Assembly (NCBI GenBank): GCA_900316585.1
Contig: ONDM01000008.1
Span: 119,874 to 183,873 of the forward strand
DNA length: 64,000 nt
Direction: 5' to 3'
Source of the DNA: an uncultured Prevotellaceae bacterium
GTDB taxonomy: Bacteria; Bacteroidota; Bacteroidia; Bacteroidales; Bacteroidaceae
The number at the start of each line of letters is the position of its first letter. Positions within the stretch are counted from its first letter, which is position 1. The notes beneath the pieces are model-generated. The model saw only the letters and a program-made list of their open reading frames with translations, made no database searches and had not been told where the DNA came from. The position numbers and the translations under genes are program-made. Shown piece by piece: positions 1 through 8,625 of this stretch.

Positions 1-916
1 TTCCATCGCCTTTCAACCGATGTGAAGCATATAAGAACTTACCATCTTTGGTAATATGTATGTCAGCACTTCCTCCACCTTGAATGGTATCTGCAACAAG
101 AGAACTCACAACTTCCAATTTCTCATTCTCATAGGAGAGAGTAAAGATTTGTCCTGAAAGTTCACTGATTACATAAGCAAATTTTCCACTTGGAGCCCAA
201 CACAAATGTCTTGGTCCAGCACCTTTATCTACATGTACATCGTATCCCTTTTGCTCATCAAAAAATGGAATACTGTCATGTGCTGTACGCTGGTTCAACG
301 GATAGACATGGATACAGTCCAAACCTAAATCATTTACCAATACATACTTATTGTCTGGAGTGAAATTGACAGCATGAGCATGTGGTTGTGTCTGATTAGC
401 ATGTGGACCACTTCCCTCATACTTGATTTCTGATGGATTCTGAAGAGAACCATCTTCAGCAAGAGGATAATAAGTCATGCTTCCACCCCAATAATTGGCA
501 CAAAGCAGATAGTCTCCTTCTGGATTCAGGATAATGTTGCATGGAGCACCTGCATTGTTGGATTTAGTGCTGAAGAGTTCCAAAGTGCCATTTTCTTTGT
601 TGAAGTGTAGAGCATTCATGTTAGCTTTCTCAGGTTCATCATATTCACCTACTGAATAAACCACCGTTTCATCAGCATTAGTACAGAGGAATGTAGGATT
701 AGCCACACCCTTAGTGCCACTTACCTTTGAGAAGGAGCCATTTTCCTGATTAAAGGAATAAAGCTGAATGGTCTCCTGGTCTGGAGTGTTATAACTGCCA
801 AGAAGCAGATAGAATTCATTCTCATCTGGAGCAGTTTGCGTCTGTGTTTGAGAAACAGGATTTGTGCAAGCTGCCATTGCAAGAGCTGGCACAAGAATTT
901 TGATTAAGCTATTCAT
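1..916 (-). CDS. Lactonase (6-phosphogluconolactonase-like) beta-propeller lipoprotein, partial
   Basis: The reading frame starts at the ATG ending at 916 and runs off the left edge, so the C-terminus is missing (about 305 residues seen). It begins with a hydrophobic signal peptide ending in a lipobox (LAMAAC), so it should be a lipoprotein. The body has repeated propeller-type blades with motifs such as GSYNTP, NPTFLCTN, PHAHAVNFTPD, GAGPRHLCW and GGGSADIHIT, typical of the lactonase family PF10282 (YbhE/Pgl fold). Family members hydrolyse 6-phosphogluconolactone or related lactones, but an exported lipoprotein version may act on another substrate. It lies just downstream of tRNA-Met, behind a strong hairpin terminator. 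Family call is firm; substrate is unknown. Confidence 0.85.
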   Translation of the reverse strand, partial: MNSLIKILVPALAMAACTNPVSQTQTQTAPDENEFYLLLGSYNTPDQETIQLYSFNQENGSFSKVSGTKGVANPTFLCTNADETVVYSVGEYDEPEKANMNALHFNKENGTLELFSTKSNNAGAPCNIILNPEGDYLLCANYWGGSMTYYPLAEDGSLQNPSEIKYEGSGPHANQTQPHAHAVNFTPDNKYVLVNDLGLDCIHVYPLNQRTAHDSIPFFDEQKGYDVHVDKGAGPRHLCWAPSGKFAYVISELSGQIFTLSYENEKLEVVSSLVADTIQGGGSADIHITKDGKFLYASHRLKGDG

Positions 917-940
917 AATTAACGAAGGTTTGATTTCAAT

Positions 941-981
941 AAGAAAAAAGACAACCAAGAGTGGAAGCCTCTCAATTGTCT
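941..981 (-). terminator. Rho-independent terminator after tRNA-Met
   Basis: On the minus strand a 13-bp stem (969-981 with 949-961, three G-U pairs) closes a 7-base loop and is followed by a run of T with one C (948 down to 941). It lies between tRNA-Met and the lactonase gene. Confidence 0.75.
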
Positions 982-1002
982 AAATTATACTCTCACGAGC
1001 AG

Positions 1003-1076
1003 TAGCGGGAATCGGGATTGAACCGATGACCTCATGATTATGAATCATGCGCTCTAACCAGCTGAGCTATCCCGCC
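1003..1076 (-). tRNA. tRNA-Met (anticodon CAT)
   Basis: A 74-base cloverleaf can be folded on the minus strand: acceptor GGCGGGA with TCCCGCT (G-U at the first pair), D-arm AGCTCAGCTGGTTAGAGC, anticodon stem CATGA/TCATG with loop TTCATAA (anticodon CAT), T-arm ATCGG/CCGAT with loop TTCAATC, and discriminator A. CCA is not encoded. It lacks the three G-C pairs in the anticodon stem expected of an initiator, so it is an elongator tRNA-Met. The alternative is tRNA-Ile2 with a lysidine-modified CAT anticodon, which cannot be excluded by eye. Confidence 0.93.
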
Positions 1077-1094
1077 ATCGTTTATTAGCGGATG

Positions 1095-1124
1095 CAAAGG
1101 TAGGACATTTTTTTGATTCCACAA
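1095..1124 (-). promoter_or_regulatory. Promoter of tRNA-Met
   Basis: On the minus strand TTG (1124-1122) is followed after 19 bases by TACCTTTG (1102-1095), matching the Bacteroidetes -33/-7 consensus. The -7 box lies 18 bases before the tRNA 5' end. Confidence 0.8.
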
Positions 1125-1261
1125 GATTTATTTCAAAAAAAATTTTGCTTGACTCTTTTTTAGAGGTTTTACACATTATTATAAAATAAAAAAGAAACAA
1201 CCATAGCCCCAAAGTGGTAAAATTGTCGTACTTTTGCAAAAGAAAAGATATTCCTTAGGAA

Positions 1262-3184
1262 ATGTTTCATATCAAGAAGCTGAACATATATATCATCAAG
1301 AATTTCTGCCTGCTATTTGCAGGCACTTTCTTCGTGTGCCTATTTGTATTCATGATGCAGTTCCTTTGGAAATATGTAGACGAACTGATTGGGAAAGGTT
1401 TGACCATGGATATTCTGGCTCAGTTCTTCTACTATGCAGCACTTACACTTATCCCCACCTCATTACCTTTGGCTATTTTGCTGGCTGCATTGATCAGTTT
1501 TGGTAATTTAGGTGAATCATTCGAACTTTTGGCTATCAAAGCTGCAGGTATTTCCTTGATGAAGGTTCTCCGTCCACTGATTCTCATTGTGACCATCCTT
1601 GGAGTGACCTCTTTCTATTTTCAGAATGTTATAGCGCCAATTTCATGGAATAAGCTGTACACCTTATTATGGTCCATGCGTCAGACATCTCCAGAGCTTG
1701 ATATCCCTGAGGGAGCATTCTATAACGAAATTCAAGGATACAATGTATACGTAAAAAAGAAAGACAAGGAAACGGGACTACTAAAAGATGTAACCATCTA
1801 CAGTTTTGCCGATGGGTTCCAAAATGCCCACATTATTGTATCTGATTCTGCCCGTTTGGACATGAGCAGCGACAAGAAGCATCTCATTCTTTCTTTATTC
1901 AGTGGAGAACAGTTCGAGAACTTACAAAATTCACCTAGTTCATCCATCCATATCCCTTATAGAAGAGAGACTTTCGTCAACAAACAATTGGTTATAGATT
2001 TTGATGGTGGTTTCCAAATGCAGGATGCTGGTTTTCTATCTTCACGGGCTGACACTAAGGACATGTGGAAAATCAGAGAAAGCATAGACAGTATGATTGT
2101 GGAGAAAGATAGCCTTCACACAGCATTTTATACTGACATGAGAAGAAACACTCTGAAGGCTCCTGAAATGAATCAGAACCAGATTAAGAAAAAAGCCAGA
2201 AGAGCTTTGGCCGAAACAAAGGGAATTACGAACTTGCCTTTTGACTCCATTATGGTTCAAATGGGCCGGGAAGGTAGAATTAGCATTATACAGAATGCCA
2301 AGACCCGTATGACAAATGCCAAAAGCGATTTCGAATTCAAGCAATTAGTTATCAAGGAAAACGAAAGACAAATAGCTGCCCATTGGGCTAATTGGCACCG
2401 CAAAATAACATTGTCATTGGCTTGTCTTGTCTTCTTCTTCATTGGTGCCCCATTGGGAGCAATCATTCGGAAAGGAGGTTTAGGACTACCCGTCATTGTT
2501 TCAGTAGTTATATTTATCATTTACTACATCATAGACAATACAGCTTACCGTCAGGTACGAAGTCTGCAAATACCTGCCTGGTTTGGCATGTGGCTAAGTA
2601 CTGCCATATTGGTTCCTATGGGAGCATGGCTTACCTACAAAGCAAATAAAGATTCCACCGTATTCAACATGGATGCATATAGGAATTTCTTCATACGCTT
2701 GTTTGGGCTTAGAGCTCATCGTTCCATGTCCATGAAGGAGGTGATTATTGACCCACCTGCTTATCCCGAATTGAAAGAAGAACTTGCTGACCTGAATAGA
2801 CAGTGCCGTGCATATGCCAAGAAGAGTGGCTTGCTGAAACCACCAAGCTACGTGAAAATTTTTTGGAAAAGCCAACCAGACACAAAAGTTCAACAAATCA
2901 GCGAAAAACTGGAATATATCATTGAACAGTTGTCTAACAGTAGGAACCGTATCATCATCGGCGAGTTGAATGAGATGCCAATTTTGGTATCATCAGCACA
3001 TACCAGTCCTTTTGTGACAAAATGGAAGAACGTAATTGCTGGCATTTTCTTTCCCTTAGGTGCATTCTTCTTTTTTCGCATCTGGCGTTATAGAATCAGA
3101 CTCTTGAAGGACATGAGGAAAATTATAGAATGTAGTGATACTATCCAGGAACAAATCTCCTTAATTACTGCAAAAACCGCCTAA
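1262..3184 (+). CDS. LptF/LptG (YjgP/YjgQ) family permease
   Basis: A 640-residue inner-membrane protein. An N-terminal block with about three membrane spans (roughly residues 12-125) is followed by a large periplasmic region and a second block of spans near residues 375-470. This is the layout of LptF/LptG, which extract lipopolysaccharide from the inner membrane using the LptB ATPase. It is longer than the ~360-residue proteobacterial proteins because of an added C-terminal tail that ends with another hydrophobic stretch near residues 580-605; long versions are usual in Bacteroidetes. No lptB or partner permease is nearby. A TACTTTTG box at 1229-1236 lies 26 bases before the ATG and is the likely promoter. 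Whether it acts as LptF or LptG cannot be decided here. Confidence 0.88.
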   Translation: MFHIKKLNIYIIKNFCLLFAGTFFVCLFVFMMQFLWKYVDELIGKGLTMDILAQFFYYAALTLIPTSLPLAILLAALISFGNLGESFELLAIKAAGISLMKVLRPLILIVTILGVTSFYFQNVIAPISWNKLYTLLWSMRQTSPELDIPEGAFYNEIQGYNVYVKKKDKETGLLKDVTIYSFADGFQNAHIIVSDSARLDMSSDKKHLILSLFSGEQFENLQNSPSSSIHIPYRRETFVNKQLVIDFDGGFQMQDAGFLSSRADTKDMWKIRESIDSMIVEKDSLHTAFYTDMRRNTLKAPEMNQNQIKKKARRALAETKGITNLPFDSIMVQMGREGRISIIQNAKTRMTNAKSDFEFKQLVIKENERQIAAHWANWHRKITLSLACLVFFFIGAPLGAIIRKGGLGLPVIVSVVIFIIYYIIDNTAYRQVRSLQIPAWFGMWLSTAILVPMGAWLTYKANKDSTVFNMDAYRNFFIRLFGLRAHRSMSMKEVIIDPPAYPELKEELADLNRQCRAYAKKSGLLKPPSYVKIFWKSQPDTKVQQISEKLEYIIEQLSNSRNRIIIGELNEMPILVSSAHTSPFVTKWKNVIAGIFFPLGAFFFFRIWRYRIRLLKDMRKIIECSDTIQEQISLITAKTA

Positions 3185-3290
3185 AAGGTATAAATTTTAA
3201 ATGATTAAAAAAGAAACAATAAAAGTTTGGTCTAAGATTTGTATATTTACTTTCTGAGACTAAAATACAAACCAAATTAATAAAGAAATA

Positions 3291-4007
3291 ATGGAAAATT
3301 ACAACAATCGATGGGATGTTTCCTCTATTGATTATATAGGAGCTCCTGCTTATGCTAAACTATTTCGCAGTGTTTTCATATGGATGGCACTTGCATTAGC
3401 AGTCACTGGCTTAACCGCTAGTTACGTGGCTAATTATCTTATGATGCATCCTGACATGTTCAGCGGCGGACTGATGATAGGACTCTGTATTGCAGAACTG
3501 GCAATCGTTTTCATCTTGAGTGCACGTATAAATAAAATGTCATTTACTACAGCCGGAATAATGTTTGCCATTTATTCTGTACTTAATGGAGCCACATTGT
3601 CTGTCCTATTTTTAGCATACACCATGACTTCTATAGCCACCGCATTCTTTGTAACAGCTGGCACTTTTGCTGTCATGGCAGTTATCGGCACTACGACAAA
3701 GCTGGACTTAACTAAATTCGGAAGTATATTCATGATGGCTCTGGTGGGGATTATCATTGCAACCATCGTAAATATTTTCTGGGCTAATAGTACTCTTTAC
3801 TGGGTTATAACATATGTCGGAGTACTATTGTTCGTAGGTTTAACCGCATATGATGCTCAAAGAATCAAACAGATGTTACAAATGTACGGAACAGAAGAGA
3901 ATGAAACCACTCAGAAAATAGCTCTAATGGGCAGTTTGTCTCTGTATTTGGATTTCATTAATTTGTTCATCTATCTTTTGAGGATCTTGGGCACTAGAAG
4001 AGATTAA
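3291..4007 (+). CDS. Bax inhibitor-1/YccA family membrane protein
   Basis: A 238-residue, highly hydrophobic protein with about seven membrane spans. The C-terminal sequence includes GLTAYDAQRIKQM, then LYLDFINLFIYLLRILG, the hallmark of the BI-1/YccA/YbhL family (PF01027), whose bacterial members are proton- or calcium-leak channels or FtsH substrates. An acidic, polar N-terminal 25 residues precede the first span, as is common. It sits 26 bases before the aminotransferase in the same direction and may share a transcript. Its physiological role is not established. Confidence 0.92.
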   Translation: MENYNNRWDVSSIDYIGAPAYAKLFRSVFIWMALALAVTGLTASYVANYLMMHPDMFSGGLMIGLCIAELAIVFILSARINKMSFTTAGIMFAIYSVLNGATLSVLFLAYTMTSIATAFFVTAGTFAVMAVIGTTTKLDLTKFGSIFMMALVGIIIATIVNIFWANSTLYWVITYVGVLLFVGLTAYDAQRIKQMLQMYGTEENETTQKIALMGSLSLYLDFINLFIYLLRILGTRRD

Positions 4008-4032
4008 AATTAACTACTTAAAATACACACCA

Positions 4033-5226
4033 ATGAACAATCTATCAGATCGTCTAAACAGACTTGCCCCATCAATGACTTTATTGATGTCACAGAAAAG
4101 TCAAGAACTGAAGGCTCAAGGTGTTGATGTCATCAACTTGAGTGTGGGTGAACCTGATTTCAATACACCAGATCACATTAAAGAAGCAGCTAAGAAAGCT
4201 GTGGACGAGAACTATACTCGTTACTCTCCAGTACCAGGATATCCTGCACTGAAGAATGCCATCGTTGCTAAGCTGAAAAATGAGAATGGTTTGGATTATG
4301 CTCCATCACAGATTCTCTGCTCTAATGGAGCAAAGCAGTGTGTCTGCAATGCCATTATGACATTAGTTAATTCAGGTGATGAAGTGATTATTCCAGCCCC
4401 ATATTGGGTATCTTACCCAGAAATGGTGAAATTGGCTGATGGCACTCCTATCATTGTGGAAGCTGGAATCGAGCAGGACTTTAAGATCACAGCTGAACAA
4501 CTGGAAGCAGCTATCACACCAAAAACCCGTGCACTTATCCTCTGCACTCCTTCCAACCCTACTGGTTCTATATATAATAAGGAAGAACTAAGAGCTATTG
4601 CCGAGGTCATACTGAAACACCCTAGAATTATAGTGATTTCTGATGAGATCTACGAGCATATTAACTATGTAGGTAAGCATGAAACTATTTGTCAATTCCC
4701 TGGCATGAAGGAACAGACCGTAATTGTCAATGGTGTATCCAAGGCTTATGCCATGACTGGTTGGCGTATTGGTTTCATCGCAGCACCTGAATGGATTGTA
4801 AAAGGCTGCAATAAATTGCAGGGACAATACACTAGTGGTCCATGCTCAGTCAGCCAGATGGCTGCTCTAGCAGCATATACTGGAACACAGGAACCCGTAG
4901 AGACAATGCGTCAAGCATTTGAACGAAGGAAAGATCTTATTGTGAAACTTGCAAAAGAAATTCCTGGTTTGGAAGTTAATGTTCCACAAGGTGCGTTCTA
5001 CCTATTCCCAAAATGCTCTTCTTTCTACGGTAAAAAATATGGTGAACGTGTTATCAATGATTCTATGGATTTTGCCATGTATTTGCTTGAAATCGGACAT
5101 GTAGCAACAGTTGGTGGTGCAGCTTTTGGCAGTCCTGATTGTTTCCGAATGAGCTATGCTACCAGTGAAGACAACATAATTGAGGCAATGCACCGGATTA
5201 AGGACTGTTGTGCTAAGCTGAAATAA
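4033..5226 (+). CDS. Class I/II pyridoxal-phosphate aminotransferase (aspartate aminotransferase type)
   Basis: A 397-residue cytoplasmic aminotransferase of fold type I. The PLP-binding lysine is K237 in the motif SKAYAMTGWRIGF. Other family marks are NLSVGEPDF near residue 35, the substrate-binding region SNPTG near residue 174, SDEIYEH near residue 205 and the C-terminal RMSYA arginine that binds the substrate carboxylate. The length matches the AspAT subgroup Ib (Thermus/Bacillus type), which moves the amino group between aspartate and 2-oxoglutarate and may also accept prephenate. The gene follows the BI-1 gene by 25 bases. Exact substrate range is inferred from the family. Confidence 0.9.
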   Translation: MNNLSDRLNRLAPSMTLLMSQKSQELKAQGVDVINLSVGEPDFNTPDHIKEAAKKAVDENYTRYSPVPGYPALKNAIVAKLKNENGLDYAPSQILCSNGAKQCVCNAIMTLVNSGDEVIIPAPYWVSYPEMVKLADGTPIIVEAGIEQDFKITAEQLEAAITPKTRALILCTPSNPTGSIYNKEELRAIAEVILKHPRIIVISDEIYEHINYVGKHETICQFPGMKEQTVIVNGVSKAYAMTGWRIGFIAAPEWIVKGCNKLQGQYTSGPCSVSQMAALAAYTGTQEPVETMRQAFERRKDLIVKLAKEIPGLEVNVPQGAFYLFPKCSSFYGKKYGERVINDSMDFAMYLLEIGHVATVGGAAFGSPDCFRMSYATSEDNIIEAMHRIKDCCAKLK

Positions 5227-5314
5227 AGACTAAATATCTTCATTGTAAAAAACACTTTTGACATTCCTTAGTAAAAATATTCAAAAAAATTAGCATGGTA
5301 AAAAAGAAATTCAT

Positions 5315-5322
5315 TACCTTTG
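5315..5322 (+). promoter_or_regulatory. -7 promoter box for ferredoxin gene
   Basis: TACCTTTG matches TAnnTTTG. TTAG at 5290-5293 sits 21 bases upstream as an imperfect -33 element. The resulting leader to the ATG at 5407 would be about 75 bases. Confidence 0.6.
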
Positions 5323-5406
5323 CTCTATAAAACAAACAGGGTCCCTTGAACGTAGGGGCATAATATAACTATTTAACTTAATAATTAACATTAAAATTCT
5401 ACAACT

Positions 5407-5574
5407 ATGGCTTACGTAATTGGTGACGACTGTGTTGCTTGTGGAACTTGTATTGACGAGTGTCCAGCAGGTGCAATCTCTGAAGGGGAAAAGTATTCAA
5501 TTGACCCAGATGTATGTCTTGATTGCGGTACTTGTGCTGATGTATGTCCATCTGGTGCCATAACTGAAGGCTAA
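5407..5574 (+). CDS. 2[4Fe-4S] ferredoxin
   Basis: A small gene of 55 residues. It carries two classic clusters, CVACGTCIDECP and CLDCGTCADVCP, each CxxCxxCxxxCP, that bind two [4Fe-4S] clusters, followed by the typical GAI turn. The length equals clostridial-type ferredoxins. It is a low-potential electron carrier, for instance for pyruvate:ferredoxin oxidoreductase or hydrogenase in an anaerobe. It is monocistronic: a TAnnTTTG box lies upstream and a strong terminator starts 26 bases after the stop. Confidence 0.96.
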   Translation: MAYVIGDDCVACGTCIDECPAGAISEGEKYSIDPDVCLDCGTCADVCPSGAITEG

Positions 5575-5600
5575 ACACATTATCAGTATTAAATTATAAA

Positions 5601-5625
5601 GCCGTTCTTTCGAACGGCTTTTTTA
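5601..5625 (+). terminator. Terminator of ferredoxin gene
   Basis: GCCGTTC and GAACGGC form a perfect 7-bp stem around TTTC, followed by six T. Confidence 0.9.
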
Positions 5626-5632
5626 TTGGCAC

Positions 5633-5664
5633 AAAAAAAAAGGATGCACTATTGCATCCCTTTT
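5633..5664 (-). terminator. Terminator of rplS (probably bidirectional)
   Basis: GGATGCA and TGCATCC form a 7-bp stem around CTAT. On the minus strand it is followed by a run of T (complement of 5641-5633). The plus strand also has T after the stem, so it may back up the ferredoxin terminator. Confidence 0.85.
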
Positions 5665-5683
5665 TAATGTGTATTTTACCGAA

Positions 5684-6037
5684 TTAGGCATTTGTTCTTT
5701 TCTCCTGAATTCTAGCCTTCTTACCTGTGAGGGCACGAAGATAATACAATTTGGCACGACGTACCTTACCTACCTTGTTCACCTCAATGCTGTCGATATT
5801 TGGTGACTCAATAGGGAAAATACGCTCAACACCTATGGTACCAGACATCTTACGAACAGTGAAACGCTTCTTTAAGCCGTGACCGCTAATCTTGATAACA
5901 ACACCGCGATACAACTGAATACGCTCTTTGTTACCTTCGACGATTCTGTATGCTACTGTAATAGTATCACCAGCCTTGAATTTTGGGAATTCCTTACCTG
6001 TAGCAAATGCTTCTTCAGCAATTTTAATCAAATCCAT
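5684..6037 (-). CDS. rplS: 50S ribosomal protein L19
   Basis: A 117-residue ribosomal protein at the 30S-50S interface. Motifs [21 protein letters not shown] and [16 protein letters not shown] are characteristic of L19. I start it at the internal ATG (MDLIKIAEE), since this gives the family length; the open frame continues 25 codons further upstream, to 6112, but the extra residues do not look like L19. It stands alone here, without the rimM/trmD partners common in other phyla, and has its own terminator. About 90 bases of leader lie between a TACTTTG box (6133-6127, one base short of consensus) and the start, room for an autoregulatory element. Confidence 0.96.
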   Translation of the reverse strand: MDLIKIAEEAFATGKEFPKFKAGDTITVAYRIVEGNKERIQLYRGVVIKISGHGLKKRFTVRKMSGTIGVERIFPIESPNIDSIEVNKVGKVRRAKLYYLRALTGKKARIQEKRTNA

Positions 6038-6218
6038 TGTTATATAGTAATTTAAATTGTTGTGTCGTCCGACGTTGGCATACCAGGTTACTCTTCCCAT
6101 GACAGCGACCAACGCGAAAGCGGGTGCAAAGTAACCACTTTTTTCTCATTTGAGCAAATAAAGAAGTAGGTTTTTCATTTTTATATGTGAAATATTTTTA
6201 TCTGCTTAAAATTAAATA

Positions 6219-6226
6219 TATCTTTG
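6219..6226 (+). promoter_or_regulatory. -7 promoter box for the split nucleotidase operon
   Basis: TATCTTTG matches TAnnTTTG 22 bases before the ATG of the gene at 6249. I see no good -33 element. Confidence 0.5.
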
Positions 6227-6248
6227 TAATTAATTAAAAACCAAAAGT

Positions 6249-7046
6249 ATGAAGAATTTCGATCGATTTCTTTTACAAGGAGGGCTGTTCCTCCTTTCTC
6301 TGGGCGTGGCAGGTTGCACGTCTCATAAATCTTTGATAAAAGAAGCGCCAACCAGCTATGAAATTACTTCCATTACTGACGAGCGTATAGAAATGAATTC
6401 CCTTTTTGATACTCAAGCTGATTCTGAAGCATCTATCTTACTGGAAAAATACAAGCAAAAAGTAGATGATATCATGTCACCAGTGATTGGGCAAAGCACT
6501 CATTTCATGGAACGTAAATTTCCTGAGAGTGACTTGTCTAATCTTGTAGCCGATGCTTTGTTGTTTGGGTCCCTAAAATATACAGGAGAAGAAGCAGACT
6601 TCTCACTCATTAATTATGGAGGTCTCCGCTCTACTCTTCCAAGTGGCCCTATCACATTCGGCAATATTTTTGAGATCACCCCATTTGAGAATACTTTGGT
6701 CATCATCCAAATGAAAGGGGCTGATGCTCTCAGACTATTTGAACAGTTATGTGTTATCCGAAACGGTGGTGTAGGTGGTGTTAATCTGGTAAGTAAGAAT
6801 GGGCATTTAGCCTCAGCAAAAATCCGTGGGAAAGAAATAGACATAGATAAAATCTACAAACTAGCCACAGTAGATTATGTTGCTGAAGGTAATGACGGAT
6901 TCACAGTTTTGCAAGATTTCACTGAATGGATTGCACCTGAAGGTGCCACTCTCCGACAATGTTTTTTAGATTATGTCCAAGACAAAACAAGTAAAGGTGA
7001 GAAAGTTGATGCTAAAATAGAAGGACGTTTCATCATAGAAAAGTAA
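6249..7046 (+). CDS. 5'-nucleotidase C-terminal domain lipoprotein
   Basis: A 265-residue protein with a signal peptide and lipobox (LGVAGC), so exported and lipidated. The body matches the substrate-binding C-terminal domain of 5'-nucleotidase/UshA (PF02872): NLVADALL, INYGGLRSTLPSGPITFGNIFEITPFENTL and the later YVAEGNDGF nucleobase-stacking region. It has no metallophosphoesterase domain of its own; that lies in the next gene, 4 bases downstream. The two products probably assemble into one periplasmic nucleotide phosphatase, with the domain order reversed compared with the fused enzyme. Confidence 0.9.
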   Translation: MKNFDRFLLQGGLFLLSLGVAGCTSHKSLIKEAPTSYEITSITDERIEMNSLFDTQADSEASILLEKYKQKVDDIMSPVIGQSTHFMERKFPESDLSNLVADALLFGSLKYTGEEADFSLINYGGLRSTLPSGPITFGNIFEITPFENTLVIIQMKGADALRLFEQLCVIRNGGVGGVNLVSKNGHLASAKIRGKEIDIDKIYKLATVDYVAEGNDGFTVLQDFTEWIAPEGATLRQCFLDYVQDKTSKGEKVDAKIEGRFIIEK

Positions 7047-7050
7047 AATT

Positions 7051-7908
7051 ATGAACAGATATAGTTTTTTCATTATAGGCTTAATGCTGGCATTTACATC
7101 TTGCAGTTTAGCGCAGAACGTAATCAAACTGGAAATATATCATACCAATGACATGCATAGCCGTATAGAACCTTTTTCTAAAGACTATGAAAAAGCAGAT
7201 ATGGCCGACAAAGCTGGTTTTGTTCGTCGAGTGACCTTTATTGAAAAAGCACGTAAACAAGATCCGGATTTGCTGCTTTTTGACTGTGGCGATTTTTCCC
7301 AGGGTTCTCCTTATTATAATTTATTCAAAGGTAGCGCTGAAATTGAATTTATGAACCTATGTAAATATGACGCAGCTACCATTGGGAATCATGAATTTGA
7401 TTTTGGCAAAGATAATATGAAACGCATTTTTCAAGAAGCCAATTTTCCTTTTGTCTGTGCCAATTACACAACAGAAGGAACAGTCTTGGAGGGTATTGTC
7501 AAGCCTTACACCATTTTGTATCGAAAAGGACTAAAAATAGGAGTTTTCGGCTTAGGTCCAAAATTGGAAGGACTAGTACAAGAAAAGAATTACCAAGGGA
7601 TAATCTTTCTAGACCCTATTAATACGGCTAATGAAATGGCTAGAAGATTGAAAGAAGAAGAAAGATGCGATCTTGTCATTTGCCTCTCTCATCTAGGCTG
7701 GTTTGAAAAAGATTCTGCAAATTATGGAGATAAGAGACTTGCATCAGAGACTCGAAATATAGATGTAATCTTAGGTGGTCATACACACACCTACATGACT
7801 AAGGCGAAGCGAGTGCCAAATTTAGACGGCAAAATTGTTTCTGTTACTCAAATGGGCAAAAATGGTCAATGGATTGGGCATTTGACAATCACTTTGGAAA
7901 AGAAATAA
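7051..7908 (+). CDS. 5'-nucleotidase N-terminal metallophosphatase domain protein
   Basis: A 285-residue exported protein (hydrophobic leader ending near CSLAQ). It contains the metallophosphoesterase motifs of the UshA/5'-nucleotidase N-domain: HTNDMHSRIEP (DxH), DCGDFSQGSP (GDxxQ), TIGNHEFDFG (GNHE), CLSHLG and GGHTHTY (GHTH). These residues bind the two catalytic metals. No C-terminal nucleotide-binding domain is present; the preceding gene provides it. A cysteine in TSCSLAQ could be lipidated, or cleavage could occur after the AQ; I cannot tell which. Confidence 0.9.
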   Translation: MNRYSFFIIGLMLAFTSCSLAQNVIKLEIYHTNDMHSRIEPFSKDYEKADMADKAGFVRRVTFIEKARKQDPDLLLFDCGDFSQGSPYYNLFKGSAEIEFMNLCKYDAATIGNHEFDFGKDNMKRIFQEANFPFVCANYTTEGTVLEGIVKPYTILYRKGLKIGVFGLGPKLEGLVQEKNYQGIIFLDPINTANEMARRLKEEERCDLVICLSHLGWFEKDSANYGDKRLASETRNIDVILGGHTHTYMTKAKRVPNLDGKIVSVTQMGKNGQWIGHLTITLEKK

Positions 7909-7962
7909 TTATTTATTTCTTTGCATTTTAATAATTTAGGCATTCTTTATTTGAAATAACAA

Positions 7963-8532
7963 ATGGACGCTAAAGATTATTTAAAAATTCTACATGTTGC
8001 TGAAAAGTTAAAAGATACACCACGGCATTGTACAACGACAAAAGGAAGAATAGAAAGTGTGGCTGAACATAGCTGGAGAGTCTCACTGATGGCCTTTCTT
8101 TTAAAACATGAATTTCAAAATATAGACATTGATAAGGTAATCCATATGTGCTTAATCCATGACTTAGGAGAATGCTTTACAGGTGATATACCAACTTTTA
8201 GAAAAACTGATACAGATAGAGACACTGAAAATTCCTTATTAGAACAGTGGATTATTTCTTTACCCCAAGAAATATCAAAAGAGATGACCAATCTCTATAA
8301 AGAAATGGAGGCTCAAAAGACTAAAGAAGCAAAGTTGTTCAAATCTTTAGATAAGCTAGAAGCTTTAATACAACACAATGAGTCTCCCCTAAGTACATGG
8401 TCAAACAATGAATATGAGCTTAACAAAACCTATGCATTTGACACTGTTGCTTTTTCCGAATGGCTTACAGATTTAAGAAAAGCCATTCTTGAAGAAACTA
8501 TTGAAAAAATCGACAAAGACCTTAAACTATAA
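7963..8532 (+). CDS. HD-domain hydrolase (YfbR/5'-deoxynucleotidase-like)
   Basis: A 189-residue cytoplasmic protein of the HD superfamily. The metal ligands are visible in AEHSWRVSLMAFLL (first His), HMCLIHDLGECFTGDI (the HD pair) and the later SLDKLEALIQH (final Asp). The order is that of the HD_3 / YfbR group, whose members dephosphorylate deoxynucleoside monophosphates. Its position 54 bases after the two nucleotidase genes fits a nucleotide-salvage group, although these act in different compartments. Specific substrate is inferred. Confidence 0.85.
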   Translation: MDAKDYLKILHVAEKLKDTPRHCTTTKGRIESVAEHSWRVSLMAFLLKHEFQNIDIDKVIHMCLIHDLGECFTGDIPTFRKTDTDRDTENSLLEQWIISLPQEISKEMTNLYKEMEAQKTKEAKLFKSLDKLEALIQHNESPLSTWSNNEYELNKTYAFDTVAFSEWLTDLRKAILEETIEKIDKDLKL

Positions 8533-8569
8533 ATCCATTGATTTTACGAAACGATAACCTCTTTGTAAA

Positions 8570-8601
8570 AAGAAAAAAGGGATGGAGTAAAACCCCATCC
8601 C
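8570..8601 (-). terminator. Terminator of asd
   Basis: GGGATGG (8579-8585) and CCATCCC (8595-8601) form a 7-bp stem. On the minus strand it is followed by a T-rich run (complement of 8578-8570). Confidence 0.8.
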
Positions 8602-8625
8602 TCCTCAATATCTATTCTTTTCTTA

